A stretch of 64,000 nucleotides of DNA from Rhizobium sp. Root708 (GTDB taxonomy: Bacteria > Pseudomonadota > Alphaproteobacteria > Rhizobiales > Rhizobiaceae), in the NCBI RefSeq assembly GCF_001429725.1, contig NZ_LMHV01000041.1, positions 186,001 to 250,000 on the forward strand. Direction: 5' to 3'. Positions 33,861-42,429 of this stretch are shown piece by piece (the first letter of the stretch is position 1; the number at the start of each line of letters is the position of its first letter). Both the position numbers and the translations under genes were made by a program. The notes under the pieces were generated by a model, which saw nothing but the letters and a program-made list of their open reading frames with translations, had not been told where the DNA came from and searched no databases.

Positions 33861-35189
33861 TCAGTCGCGCTGTTCAAGCGCCTTGCTGAAGGCCAATGCT
33901 GCAAGCGTACAGATCGCGCCTGACAGCAGGTAGTAGCCGACATAGTGTAGGCCGAAGCGGCTGGAGAGTGTCAGCGCCACAAGCGGCGCGAAGCCGGCGC
34001 CCACGAGCCATGCCAGATCCGAGGTGAAGGCCGCGCCGGTGTAACGATATCCTCTGCCGAAGCGCGAAGAGATCGAACCAGTCGCCTGGCCGAAGGAAAG
34101 TCCAAGCACCCCAAAGCCGATGATGACAAAGGCGTCCAGTCCCTCCGAGCCCATCGCGATAAGCAGCGGGCCAACGAAGCTGAAGATCGCAATCAGCACA
34201 GCACAGACCGCCAGCTGGGCACGGCGACCGATGCGATCGGCAATCATGCCCGAGACGATGATCGCGACGATACCGACCATTGCCCCAATGATCTGAACAA
34301 CCATGAACGCCCCGATCGGCTGCGTGCCGTAAAGGGACATCCATGTCAGCGGGAAGATGGTGACCAGGTGGAACATCGCGAAGCTTGCGAGCGGCACGAA
34401 GGCGCCAAGCAGGATGTCGCGGCCGTGAACGCGCAGGACCTGATTGATCGGCGCGGCTTCCAGCTCATGCTGCTCCAACAGCGTGCCGAATTCCTGCGTC
34501 ATCACAAGGCGCAGTCGTGCGAAAAGCGCAACGACGTTGATCGCGAACGCTACGAAGAAGGGATAGCGCCATCCCCAGCTGAGGAAATCCTCGTTTGAGA
34601 GATTCGCGATGAAGTAGCCGAAAATCACGCTAGCCAGCGCGAAGCCGATCGGCGCGCCCAACTGCGGGATCATCGCATACCAGCCGCGGTGATTCTTGGG
34701 TGCGTTCATCGCGAGAAGCGAAGCAAGGCCATCCCAGGCGCCACCCAGCGCGAAACCCTGTCCAAGGCGGAACAGCGCAAGAAGCGCGATCGACCAGGCG
34801 CCGATCTCACTATAACCGGGCAGGAATGCGATCGACGCGGTGGATCCGCCGAGCAGGAACAGCGCGATCGTCAGCTTGGTGCCGCGCCCGTAGATGCGGT
34901 CGATCGTCATGAAGACAACCGAGCCCACCGGGCGCGCGAGGAACGCAAGCGAGAAGATCGCGAACGAGTAAAGCGTCGCCGTCAATCGATCGGGCGCGAA
35001 GGGGAAGATCAGTTGTGGAAAGACCAGCACAGAAGCCAGGCCATAGACGAAGAAATCAAAGAATTCGGACATGCGTCCGATGATTACGCCAACTGCGATG
35101 CTGCCGGCCGAAACCGGTTTGTCAGCATGGATCAATCGTGCGTCGCGCTCCATCGATGTCGATGATGGACCGTGTGATGCATTAGCCAT
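33861..35189 (-). CDS. MFS transporter, metabolite:H+ symporter family
   Basis: 442 residues from ATG 35189, with GGGAGGC upstream; about 12 membrane segments. The GRMSEFFDFFVYGLAS first helix, ARPVGSVVF and the charged loop DRIYGRGTKL place it in the MHS (ProP/KgtP-like) family, usually importing small organic acids or osmolytes with protons. Substrate unknown. It sits divergently upstream of the cyo operon. Confidence 0.85.
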   Translation of the reverse strand: MANASHGPSSTSMERDARLIHADKPVSAGSIAVGVIIGRMSEFFDFFVYGLASVLVFPQLIFPFAPDRLTATLYSFAIFSLAFLARPVGSVVFMTIDRIYGRGTKLTIALFLLGGSTASIAFLPGYSEIGAWSIALLALFRLGQGFALGGAWDGLASLLAMNAPKNHRGWYAMIPQLGAPIGFALASVIFGYFIANLSNEDFLSWGWRYPFFVAFAINVVALFARLRLVMTQEFGTLLEQHELEAAPINQVLRVHGRDILLGAFVPLASFAMFHLVTIFPLTWMSLYGTQPIGAFMVVQIIGAMVGIVAIIVSGMIADRIGRRAQLAVCAVLIAIFSFVGPLLIAMGSEGLDAFVIIGFGVLGLSFGQATGSISSRFGRGYRYTGAAFTSDLAWLVGAGFAPLVALTLSSRFGLHYVGYYLLSGAICTLAALAFSKALEQRD

Positions 35190-35567
35190 TAAACGCCTCC
35201 CTCGTTGAGGCACCCTGTGGCAAAGCGCCTCACAGCGATCTTGAACGAACCACTACGCTTATCAAGTCCGACGAACGTAAATAGTTCATCATCGCGCGCG
35301 AAAATTACATATGGACCAAAATTTACCGTCCCGATGCGTAAAACCGGCTCATAGACACTGGCGCAGGCCGGTCAGGCGGCTATATTAGCGCTTCAATATG
35401 CCCGCGCAGAAAAATCCTTCTGGCACAAATCAGGATTTTGACTTTATGCGCGACGTGTCTTATCCCGCAGTGCGGCATTTCTGCTGCGCTGCGACCAAAC
35501 ACCTCATGTTGCTATCAAGTGTAGTGCTTTAGTCGCGGATTGGACGAAACAAAAAGAGCATAGAGAC
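35190..35567. other. 378-base divergent promoter region, MFS / cyoA
   Basis: No gene supported. A CTATAT element at 35380-35385 resembles an alphaproteobacterial -10, but the hexamer 17 bases upstream (ACTGGC) is a poor -35. An inverted repeat lies at 35411-35439 (separate entry). The cyoA GTG start has no strong ribosome site. Confidence 0.4.
35411..35439. promoter_or_regulatory. Inverted repeat in the cyoA upstream region
   Basis: AAAATCCT at 35411-35418 and AGGATTTT at 35432-35439 are perfect eight-base arms, 21 bases centre to centre (two helical turns). This layout fits a dimeric regulator. The cyo operon is normally controlled by oxygen or redox, but I do not recognise this motif as a known FNR, FixK or ActR site. 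Confidence 0.4.
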
Positions 35568-36740
35568 GTGCAAAAACTGTCAAAGTTTTCCCGCCATCTC
35601 CTCATTCTGCCGCTGCTTTTCGCGCTGGCAGGATGCAATTTGGTGGTCATGTCGCCCTCGGGCGATATCGCCGTACAGCAACGTGACCTGATCATCGTAT
35701 CGACGGTTCTGATGCTGCTGATCATCATCCCGGTGATCTTCCTGACGTTCCTGTTTGCCTGGCGCTATCGCCGCTCCAATACGGCGGCTACCTATGATCC
35801 CGAATGGCATCATTCCACCCGTCTCGAAGTCGTCATCTGGTCGGCGCCACTGGCGATCATTATTGCGCTTGGCGCGATCACCTGGATCAGCACGCACAAG
35901 CTCGACCCTTATCGTCCCCTGGATCGGATCGACGCCGAACGGACCATGCCTGCCGATGCCAAGCCGCTGACCGTCGAAGTCGTGGCGCTCGACTGGAAAT
36001 GGCTGTTCTTCTATCCTGAACTTGGCATTGCCACCGTCAACGAACTGGCAGCACCGGTCGATGTTCCGATCAATTTCAAGATCACCTCGTCATCGGTCAT
36101 GAACTCGTTCTACATCCCGGCGCTCGCAGGCCAGATCTACGCGATGCCCGGAATGGAAACGAAACTGCACGCTGTTATCAACAAGGAAGGCGTCTATGAC
36201 GGTTTCTCCGCGAACTATAGCGGTGCTGGTTTCTCGCACATGCGCTTCAAGTTCCACGGCGTGAACCAGCAGGGCTTCGACCAGTGGGTCGCTCAGGTCA
36301 AGGAAAAGGGCACTACGCTCAACCGCGACACCTACCTGAAGCTTGAACGTCCAAGCGAAAAAGAGCCGGTTCGCTACTATGGCGCCGCTGACAAGGATCT
36401 CTACAGCGCGATCCTCAATATGTGCGCGACACCCGGCAAGATGTGCATGAACGAGATGATGCACATCGACATGATGGGCGGCGGCGGCAAGGAAAGCGCC
36501 GAGAACCGCGAAAAGCTCGAATACGACAGCCGCCATGTCGACGACCTCAGCGGCGACCACGGCGTCGCAACCGGCGAGAACTCGGATGCGCCCAACGCCA
36601 CTCCTGCTGACGCGACAAGCGGCCAGGGCGGCGACATGCAGAACATGCCGGGAATGCAGCAGCATGACGGTCACACGATGCCCGGCATGACCGACGGGAC
36701 CGGCGGCCAAACGACGCCTGCGCAACCTAACAGCAACTAA
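35568..36740 (+). CDS. cyoA: CyoA, cytochrome bo ubiquinol oxidase subunit II
   Basis: 390 residues. Lipoprotein signal with LAGC (C23) lipobox; two membrane helices (about 40-65 and 90-110); cupredoxin-fold domain from about 135 (EVVALDWKWLFFYPE) lacking the CuA ligands, as expected for a quinol oxidase. The C-terminal 90 residues are rich in Met, His, Gly and Asp (MMHIDMMGGGG, NMPGMQQHDGHTMPGM). E. coli CyoA also ends in a Met/His-rich tail, here it is longer. GTG start at 35568. First gene of cyoABCD-SURF1. Confidence 0.93.
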   Translation: MQKLSKFSRHLLILPLLFALAGCNLVVMSPSGDIAVQQRDLIIVSTVLMLLIIIPVIFLTFLFAWRYRRSNTAATYDPEWHHSTRLEVVIWSAPLAIIIALGAITWISTHKLDPYRPLDRIDAERTMPADAKPLTVEVVALDWKWLFFYPELGIATVNELAAPVDVPINFKITSSSVMNSFYIPALAGQIYAMPGMETKLHAVINKEGVYDGFSANYSGAGFSHMRFKFHGVNQQGFDQWVAQVKEKGTTLNRDTYLKLERPSEKEPVRYYGAADKDLYSAILNMCATPGKMCMNEMMHIDMMGGGGKESAENREKLEYDSRHVDDLSGDHGVATGENSDAPNATPADATSGQGGDMQNMPGMQQHDGHTMPGMTDGTGGQTTPAQPNSN

Positions 36741-36786
36741 GACCTGGCGCTTTGCGTCGATACGACATCAATGAACGGGTTAATCC

Positions 36787-38790
36787 ATGTTTTCCAATCC
36801 TGACCTCCTGAAGTTCATCTTCGGTCGGTTGACCCTAGAATCGATCCCATATCACGAGCCTATCCTGGTCGTGACCTTTGCGGTCGTCGCGCTCGGCGGC
36901 ATCGCACTTCTGGGTGTAGTTACCTATTTCAAGCTCTGGGGTTATCTCTGGCGCGAGTGGCTGACGAGCGTCGACCACAAGAAGATCGGCATCATGTACG
37001 TCATCCTGGCGCTCATCATGCTGCTGCGCGGTTTCTCCGACGCCATCATGATGCGTTTTCAGCAGGCGATCGCCTTCAACGGATCGGCCGGTTACCTTCC
37101 TCCGCATCACTACGACCAGGTCTTCACCGCCCACGGCGTCATCATGATTTTCTTCATGGCGATGCCTTTCGTCACGGGCCTGATGAACCTCGTCGTGCCG
37201 CTGCAGATCGGCGCACGCGACGTTTCCTTCCCGTTCCTGAACAACTTCTCGTTCTGGATGACCACCGCGGGCGCGATCATCATCATGATCTCGCTCTTCA
37301 TCGGTGAGTTCGCCCAGACCGGCTGGCTCGCTTATCCGCCGCTGTCGGGATCCGATTACAGCCCGGGCGTTGGTGTCGACTATTATATCTGGGGCTTGCA
37401 GGTTGCCGGTATCGGCACGACGCTTTCGGGCATCAACCTGATCGCGACCATCGTGAAGATGCGCGCACCCGGCATGAGCTTCATGAAGATGCCGGTGTTC
37501 ACCTGGACATCGCTCTGCACCAACATCCTCATCGTCGCGACGTTCCCGGTCCTGACGGCAACCTTGGCGCTGCTGTCGCTCGATCGTTACGCCGGTACGA
37601 ACTTCTTCACGAACGACCTCGGCGGCAATCCGATGATGTACATCAACCTCATCTGGATCTGGGGCCACCCGGAAGTGTACATCCTCGTGTTGCCCGCCTT
37701 CGGCATCTTCTCGGAAGTTGTCGCCACCTTCTGCGGCAAGCGCCTCTTCGGTTACGCGTCGATGGTTTACGCAACCTGCGTCATCATGATCCTGTCGTAC
37801 CTGGTGTGGCTGCACCACTTCTTCACGATGGGTTCGGGCGCAAGCGTCAACTCGTTCTTCGGCATTACCACGATGATCATCTCGATCCCGACAGGGGCAA
37901 AGATGTTCAACTGGCTGTTCACGATGTACCGCGGCCGCATTCGCTATGAAGTGCCGATGCTGTGGACGATGGGCTTCATGGTGACCTTCGTGATCGGCGG
38001 CATGACCGGCGTTCTTCTCGCGGTCCCGCCGGCCGACTTCGTGCTGCACAACTCGCTGTTCCTGATCGCCCACTTCCACAACGTCATCATCGGCGGCGTG
38101 GTGTTCGGCCTGATGGCCGGCGTCACCTACTGGTTCCCGAAGGCGTTCGGCTACAAGCTCGATCCGTTCTGGGGCAAGATGTCCTTCTGGTTCTGGCTGG
38201 TCGGCTTCTACTTCGCCTTCATGCCGCTCTACGTGCTCGGCCTGATGGGCGTCACGCGCCGCGTGTCGCAGTTCGAGGATCCGTCGCTGCAGATCTGGTT
38301 CATCATTGCCGCGTTCGGCGCGGTCCTGATCGCGATCGGTATCGCCAGCTTCATCATCCAGCTCGTCGTCAGCTTCTTCAAGCGCGAAGAGCTGCGCGAC
38401 ACGACCGGCGATCCGTGGGATGCCCGTACGCTGGAATGGTCGACCTCGTCGCCGCCGCCGGACTACAACTTTGCCTTCACGCCTGTCGTCCACGATCATG
38501 ACTCATGGTACGACATGAAGGCGCGCGGCTACGCCCGTCCGCTGGAAGGCTTCAAGCCGATCCACATGCCGAAGAACACCGGAACCGGTGTCATCCTCGG
38601 TGCGATCAGCGTCGTCCTCGGCTTTGCCCTGATCTGGTACATGTGGTGGCTCGTGGTCCTGTCGTTCGTCGCCATTCTGGCGGTCGCGATCGGCCATACC
38701 TTCAACTACAAGCGTGATTTCTATATCCCCGCGGAAGAAGTCACCGAAACGGAAGGCAAGCGCACGGCGCTGCTTGCCGAGCAGGTGTAA
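36787..38790 (+). CDS. cyoB: CyoB, cytochrome bo ubiquinol oxidase subunit I
   Basis: 667 residues, haem-copper oxidase subunit I with about 15 membrane helices. Visible key sites: the first haem ligand region TAHGVIMIFFMAMP, CuB and cross-linked Tyr in WGHPEVYILVLPAFG, CuB histidines in WLHHFF, and haem ligands in AHFHNVIIGG. The N-terminal extra helix and the C-terminal extension are typical of the quinol-oxidase branch. It reduces oxygen to water with proton pumping. Confidence 0.97.
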   Translation: MFSNPDLLKFIFGRLTLESIPYHEPILVVTFAVVALGGIALLGVVTYFKLWGYLWREWLTSVDHKKIGIMYVILALIMLLRGFSDAIMMRFQQAIAFNGSAGYLPPHHYDQVFTAHGVIMIFFMAMPFVTGLMNLVVPLQIGARDVSFPFLNNFSFWMTTAGAIIIMISLFIGEFAQTGWLAYPPLSGSDYSPGVGVDYYIWGLQVAGIGTTLSGINLIATIVKMRAPGMSFMKMPVFTWTSLCTNILIVATFPVLTATLALLSLDRYAGTNFFTNDLGGNPMMYINLIWIWGHPEVYILVLPAFGIFSEVVATFCGKRLFGYASMVYATCVIMILSYLVWLHHFFTMGSGASVNSFFGITTMIISIPTGAKMFNWLFTMYRGRIRYEVPMLWTMGFMVTFVIGGMTGVLLAVPPADFVLHNSLFLIAHFHNVIIGGVVFGLMAGVTYWFPKAFGYKLDPFWGKMSFWFWLVGFYFAFMPLYVLGLMGVTRRVSQFEDPSLQIWFIIAAFGAVLIAIGIASFIIQLVVSFFKREELRDTTGDPWDARTLEWSTSSPPPDYNFAFTPVVHDHDSWYDMKARGYARPLEGFKPIHMPKNTGTGVILGAISVVLGFALIWYMWWLVVLSFVAILAVAIGHTFNYKRDFYIPAEEVTETEGKRTALLAEQV

Positions 38791-38794
38791 GACC

Positions 38795-39415
38795 ATGAGC
38801 GATATAACGATCGACAAGGCCGACAAGCCTGAATTCTACCTGACCGAGGAGCACCATCCGGAAGGCAGCACCATGCTGGGCTTCTGGCTGTACCTGATGA
38901 GCGACTGCCTCATCTTCGCGGTTCTCTTCGCGACCTACGCTGTTCTCGGCCGCAATTATGCGGCCGGGCCTTCCCCGGCCGATCTCTTCGATCTGCCGCT
39001 GGTCGCCATCAACACCTCGATGCTGCTTCTGTCGTCCATCACCTATGGTTTTGCGATGCTGCAGATGGAGCGCAAGGAAAAGGGCGCAACGCTCTTCTGG
39101 CTCGCCATCACCGGTGTCTTCGGCCTCGTCTTCCTCGGGCTCGAACTCTATGAGTTTGCGCACCTGATCCACGAGGGCGCCGGCCCGACCCGTAGCGCCT
39201 TCCTGTCGTGCTTCTTCACGCTGGTCGGCACCCACGGTCTGCACGTCACCTTCGGTATCATCTGGCTCATTACGCTGATGGTGCAGGTGTCGATGCACGG
39301 CCTCAATCCGGAAAATCGTCGTCGCCTGATGTGCCTGTCGATGTTCTGGCACTTCCTGGACGTCGTCTGGATCGGCGTCTTCTCCTTCGTCTATCTCATG
39401 GGAGTCCTCGGATGA
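38795..39415 (+). CDS. cyoC: CyoC, cytochrome bo ubiquinol oxidase subunit III
   Basis: 206 residues, five membrane helices, subunit III family: TMLGFWLYLMSDCLIFAVLFATYAVL at the start, LELYEFAHLIHEG and HGLHVTFGIIWL in the middle, MFWHFLDVVWIGVFSFVYLMG at the end. ATG 38795 follows the cyoB stop by four bases. The stop overlaps the cyoD start (ATGA). Confidence 0.95.
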   Translation: MSDITIDKADKPEFYLTEEHHPEGSTMLGFWLYLMSDCLIFAVLFATYAVLGRNYAAGPSPADLFDLPLVAINTSMLLLSSITYGFAMLQMERKEKGATLFWLAITGVFGLVFLGLELYEFAHLIHEGAGPTRSAFLSCFFTLVGTHGLHVTFGIIWLITLMVQVSMHGLNPENRRRLMCLSMFWHFLDVVWIGVFSFVYLMGVLG

Positions 39416-39813
39416 CCTCCAACGCACCCTCCACCGAAGACGCGCACGAGGCCCATCACGGCCACAGCCACGGACATGAAGCTGCCCACGGTACGCTCGG
39501 CAGCTACATGATCGGCTTTGTTCTGTCGGTGATCCTGACAGCAATCCCGTTCTGGCTGGTCATGGCCGGCGTGTTCGACAACTCGACGGTAACGGCCGCC
39601 TGGATCATGGGCCTCGGCGCCGTCCAGATCGTCGTTCATATGATCTTCTTCCTTCATATGAACCCGCGCTCGGAAGGCGGTTGGACGATGATGGCGCTGA
39701 TCTTCACGCTGTTGCTCGTGGCTATCGCGCTCGCTGGTTCGCTCTGGGTCATGCATCATTTGAACACCAACATGATGCCGATGAGCCCCGAAATGATGAA
39801 GAACATGCCCTAA
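39412..39813 (+). CDS. cyoD: CyoD, cytochrome bo ubiquinol oxidase subunit IV
   Basis: 133 residues, three membrane helices (SYMIGFVLSVILTAIPFWLVM; IMGLGAVQIVVHMIFFLHM; ALIFTLLLVAIALAGSLWVM), the usual subunit IV pattern. The N-terminal 28 residues are His-rich (HEAHHGHSHGHEAAH) and the C-terminus Met-rich, both possible metal-binding tails. A strong stem-loop follows. Confidence 0.92.
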   Translation: MTSNAPSTEDAHEAHHGHSHGHEAAHGTLGSYMIGFVLSVILTAIPFWLVMAGVFDNSTVTAAWIMGLGAVQIVVHMIFFLHMNPRSEGGWTMMALIFTLLLVAIALAGSLWVMHHLNTNMMPMSPEMMKNMP

Positions 39814-39821
39814 GGGCAAAA

Positions 39822-39845
39822 GCGGGCGGCGGTCACGCCGCCCGC
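39822..39845 (+). other. Strong stem-loop between cyoD and SURF1
   Basis: GCGGGCGGCG, loop GTCA, CGCCGCCCGC: a ten-base-pair GC stem. AAAGG rather than a T-run follows, and the AAAGG serves as the SURF1 ribosome site, so this is likely an mRNA processing or stabilising element or a partial attenuator. Confidence 0.6.
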
Positions 39846-39858
39846 AAAGGTTTTGGCC

Positions 39859-40614
39859 ATGGCCGACGTTTCCTCCGAAAAATCCCAGAGACAGCACACC
39901 GCCGTGGGCGCCGCGATATTCTGCGGCCTCATGGTGCTATTGATCGCCGCCCTGGTTTCGCTGGGTGTCTGGCAGATCGAACGGCTTTCCTGGAAAGAGG
40001 CGCTGATTGCCCGCGTCGATCAACGCGTGCATGGCGAACCGGTGACGGCGCCCGCGCGCCCGGAGTGGGAAAAAGTCAACCGCGCCACCGACGAGTACCG
40101 TCATGTGACGGCTGAAGGCACCCTGGACAATGGCAAGGAAACCCTGATCTACGCGTCGACGACGTTGGGGCCGGGCTATTGGGTCATCACGCCGCTCAAT
40201 CTCGATGATGGGACGTCAGTTCTGATCAATCGCGGCTTTGTGCCGACGGAAAGGCGCGAGCCCGCGACACGCACCGAAGGCCAGATTTCCACGCCGGTCA
40301 AGATTACCGGACTGCTCAGAATTACCGAGCCGAAAGGCACGCTGATCAAGTCCAACGATCCGGTCAACGAGCGTTGGTATTCGCGTGACGTCGCAGCGAT
40401 CGCCGAACAGCGCACCGTCGCTAACGTAGCGCCGTTTTTCATCGACGCCGACAATACGCAAAACCCGGGCGGCCTACCGGTCGGCGGGCTGACGCAAATC
40501 GCCTTCCCGAACAACCATCTGGTCTACGCGATTACCTGGTTCGTGCTGGCAATCATGGCCACGGGTCTCCTGGTCTTCGTCCTCCGCAGCGAGCTGCGCG
40601 CTCGCCGCAGCTGA
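39859..40614 (+). CDS. SURF1 family protein, oxidase assembly
   Basis: 251 residues with one membrane helix at each end (LMVLLIAALVSLGVWQIERL and VYAITWFVLAIMATGLLVFV) and a periplasmic domain between, the SURF1/Shy1 layout. SURF1 proteins assist haem insertion into haem-copper oxidases. ATG 39859 is preferred over TTG 39853 because AAAGG has eight-base spacing. It takes the place in the operon where many bacteria carry cyoE (haem O synthase); no cyoE is in the window. Confidence 0.9.
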   Translation: MADVSSEKSQRQHTAVGAAIFCGLMVLLIAALVSLGVWQIERLSWKEALIARVDQRVHGEPVTAPARPEWEKVNRATDEYRHVTAEGTLDNGKETLIYASTTLGPGYWVITPLNLDDGTSVLINRGFVPTERREPATRTEGQISTPVKITGLLRITEPKGTLIKSNDPVNERWYSRDVAAIAEQRTVANVAPFFIDADNTQNPGGLPVGGLTQIAFPNNHLVYAITWFVLAIMATGLLVFVLRSELRARRS

Positions 40615-42021
40615 TCAGACGGCCTTGCTCCGCGGATAGAACCGCTCTGCGACATGCTCGCCGACGGCATAGGCCTGGCTGACAATCTCCGGAACGAGAT
40701 CGATATCAGGCAGGCTGCCAAGCCCAAGCGGGCCGACGGCAAACAATCCATCGACCGTTGCTCCGTCCTCAAGGCACGGCTGGCCACGCTGATTGACCGC
40801 CAGACCGAGCGACAGTTCGTCCGGCATGGCAAGACCCTGCTCGATCAGGCTTGTAAGCATCCGCGAATTCATCTGGGGACCGCGGCAGCGGCAGTCCAAT
40901 ATCCGCTCGGCATGGATAATCTCTTCCGACGGCGAGCCCGCAGGGCGGAAGAAGACGCCACCGAAGCCCTGCCTTACGACGACACCACGGCGGACAAGCG
41001 TATTGCCGCTGGCCAGTTCACTCCGAAGCCGGGCGTAGATAGCCTCGGGCAGTCGGTTGCGGTGGCTGTCGTAAATGGCGCGAAGGTGCCGATTGAACTG
41101 GCGCTTCTGATAGGCAGGCAATGCGCGCCAGAGCGAGCGCGCATGCTTGCGCAGCCCATTCATCACCGATTGCCAGCTTCTGCCCTCCTCCTCCGCTTCG
41201 CGGCAGGCACTGCGAATAAAGCGAAGGATATCGGGAAGGGTCGATGGCAGCGTGTCGGCCGGGAAAACCGGATCGGCCGCGTTCGGCGTATGGCTCTGCG
41301 GCAGGAAGCCGTGACGCGAGAGAATAGTAACCTGCCCCCGATAGCCGGCATCACGAAGCTGCAGCAGATGATCGACGACCCGGATGCCGCTGCCAAGAAG
41401 GATCGTGTGAGGCCGGGCAACAAGGCGTTGCGCTCTTACCGGTGACGAGGCCTCTTCAGTCTCCGCCGCTTCCGGAAGACCGTAACCGGTTGCGAGAATG
41501 ACCGTATCGAAAAGGGGGTTGGCGGGATTGGCGCTCTCCAGCAGGAAGCGATTGCCGTGGCTCCTGCGGATTGCCACGACCGGTTCGTGACAGACTTGAA
41601 CCGTGATGTCCTTGCGGGCGGACAATGCTTCTGAAAAGCGCTGATAGACGTAGTCGCTGAAAATTTCCTTCGGCACGAAGATCTGGCGAAACCCCGGTAT
41701 CGCCGCAGGCACGGCGGCGCGGAATTCCGCGTTGCTACAGAGCCAGTCGTTGAAATCGTCGTTGTCGCCGAGCGACACCGAGAGATCCCGCACACGCGTG
41801 TTCAGGATCGTCAATGCACGCGCGGAGGAAAGCGCCTGCCCGCCGCTCACCGAAGAGTTCGGGTCGAAGAGCTGAAGGTGGAAAGGCGTGCGAACCGTCT
41901 TCATCAGAGCGATCGCCATCATCATTCCAGAAAAGCCGCGGCCGACAATGGCAAAGCGCGGTATGGCGGAGATTTGTGCTGCCGCCGCTGACTTCGAAGA
42001 AAACAGGCCTTGAACCGTCAT
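40615..42021 (-). CDS. FAD/NAD(P)-binding protein (NAD_binding_9-like)
   Basis: 468 residues from ATG 42021, with GGGGAG upstream. The dinucleotide-binding start is FAIVGRGFSGMMMAIAL, a variant of GxGxxG; later LFDTVILATGYGLPE and a C-terminal VDGLFAVGPLGLG are typical of flavin-dependent oxidoreductases. Family proteins with this layout (HpaO/NAD_binding_9) are poorly characterised; some are amino-acid hydroxylases, which is not established here. The stop abuts the SURF1 stop in TGATCA with no gap. Confidence 0.75.
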   Translation of the reverse strand: MTVQGLFSSKSAAAAQISAIPRFAIVGRGFSGMMMAIALMKTVRTPFHLQLFDPNSSVSGGQALSSARALTILNTRVRDLSVSLGDNDDFNDWLCSNAEFRAAVPAAIPGFRQIFVPKEIFSDYVYQRFSEALSARKDITVQVCHEPVVAIRRSHGNRFLLESANPANPLFDTVILATGYGLPEAAETEEASSPVRAQRLVARPHTILLGSGIRVVDHLLQLRDAGYRGQVTILSRHGFLPQSHTPNAADPVFPADTLPSTLPDILRFIRSACREAEEEGRSWQSVMNGLRKHARSLWRALPAYQKRQFNRHLRAIYDSHRNRLPEAIYARLRSELASGNTLVRRGVVVRQGFGGVFFRPAGSPSEEIIHAERILDCRCRGPQMNSRMLTSLIEQGLAMPDELSLGLAVNQRGQPCLEDGATVDGLFAVGPLGLGSLPDIDLVPEIVSQAYAVGEHVAERFYPRSKAV

Positions 42022-42429
42022 CTCAACTCCCCTGCGACCGTCTGCGCATCGTGTCTCGACTGGTTTCAACGCGGGAAGAACCGTTCGCGCGTTGAGCTTG
42101 GTTCACGCGGTTTTGAACCGCCCGTAGTCTATCAAACTAGTCGTGTATGAAAGCTCCAAATGACGCTCTAGGCAAGCCCTTTGTTCGCGGGCACCGTGCA
42201 GGTTCAGGGCAAGCGCCTGTAATTATTGTCACATTTCGGTCGCTAAAAGCGGCGTTTTGGGACTTCATCGCGCCATTTGACGCACTCACGATAAAATAAC
42301 CAACTGGTGAATTATTGACTTGAAGGCCCGCAAGGAATCGGCAAAAGTAAGGGCGCTAATCAATCCCTTCATGGATTCGCCGTCTTTCCGGACCAGCGTC
42401 CGACCACACTTCTGTTTTGGAACATTACC
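42022..42429. other. 408-base divergent intergenic region
   Basis: No gene supported. It lies between the leftward FAD protein gene and the rightward ABC exporter operon. Apart from the dyad at 42100-42121, it is AT-rich around 42220-42330 (including ATAAAATAACC and GAATTATTGACTTG), consistent with promoters, but no well-spaced hexamer pair is convincing. Confidence 0.4.
42100..42121. promoter_or_regulatory. Overlapping dyads upstream of the FAD protein gene
   Basis: GGTTCA-N8-TGAACC (42100-42119) overlaps the hairpin GCGGTT-TTG-AACCGC (42107-42121). It lies about 80 bases upstream of the FAD gene start and could be an operator, or a leader hairpin for that gene. Confidence 0.35.

Noticed and set aside
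36835..38499. 554-codon minus-strand frame opposite cyoB
   Set aside because: The translation is dominated by His, Asp, Glu and Arg, the mirror of hydrophobic codons in a membrane protein. No start signal or family match.
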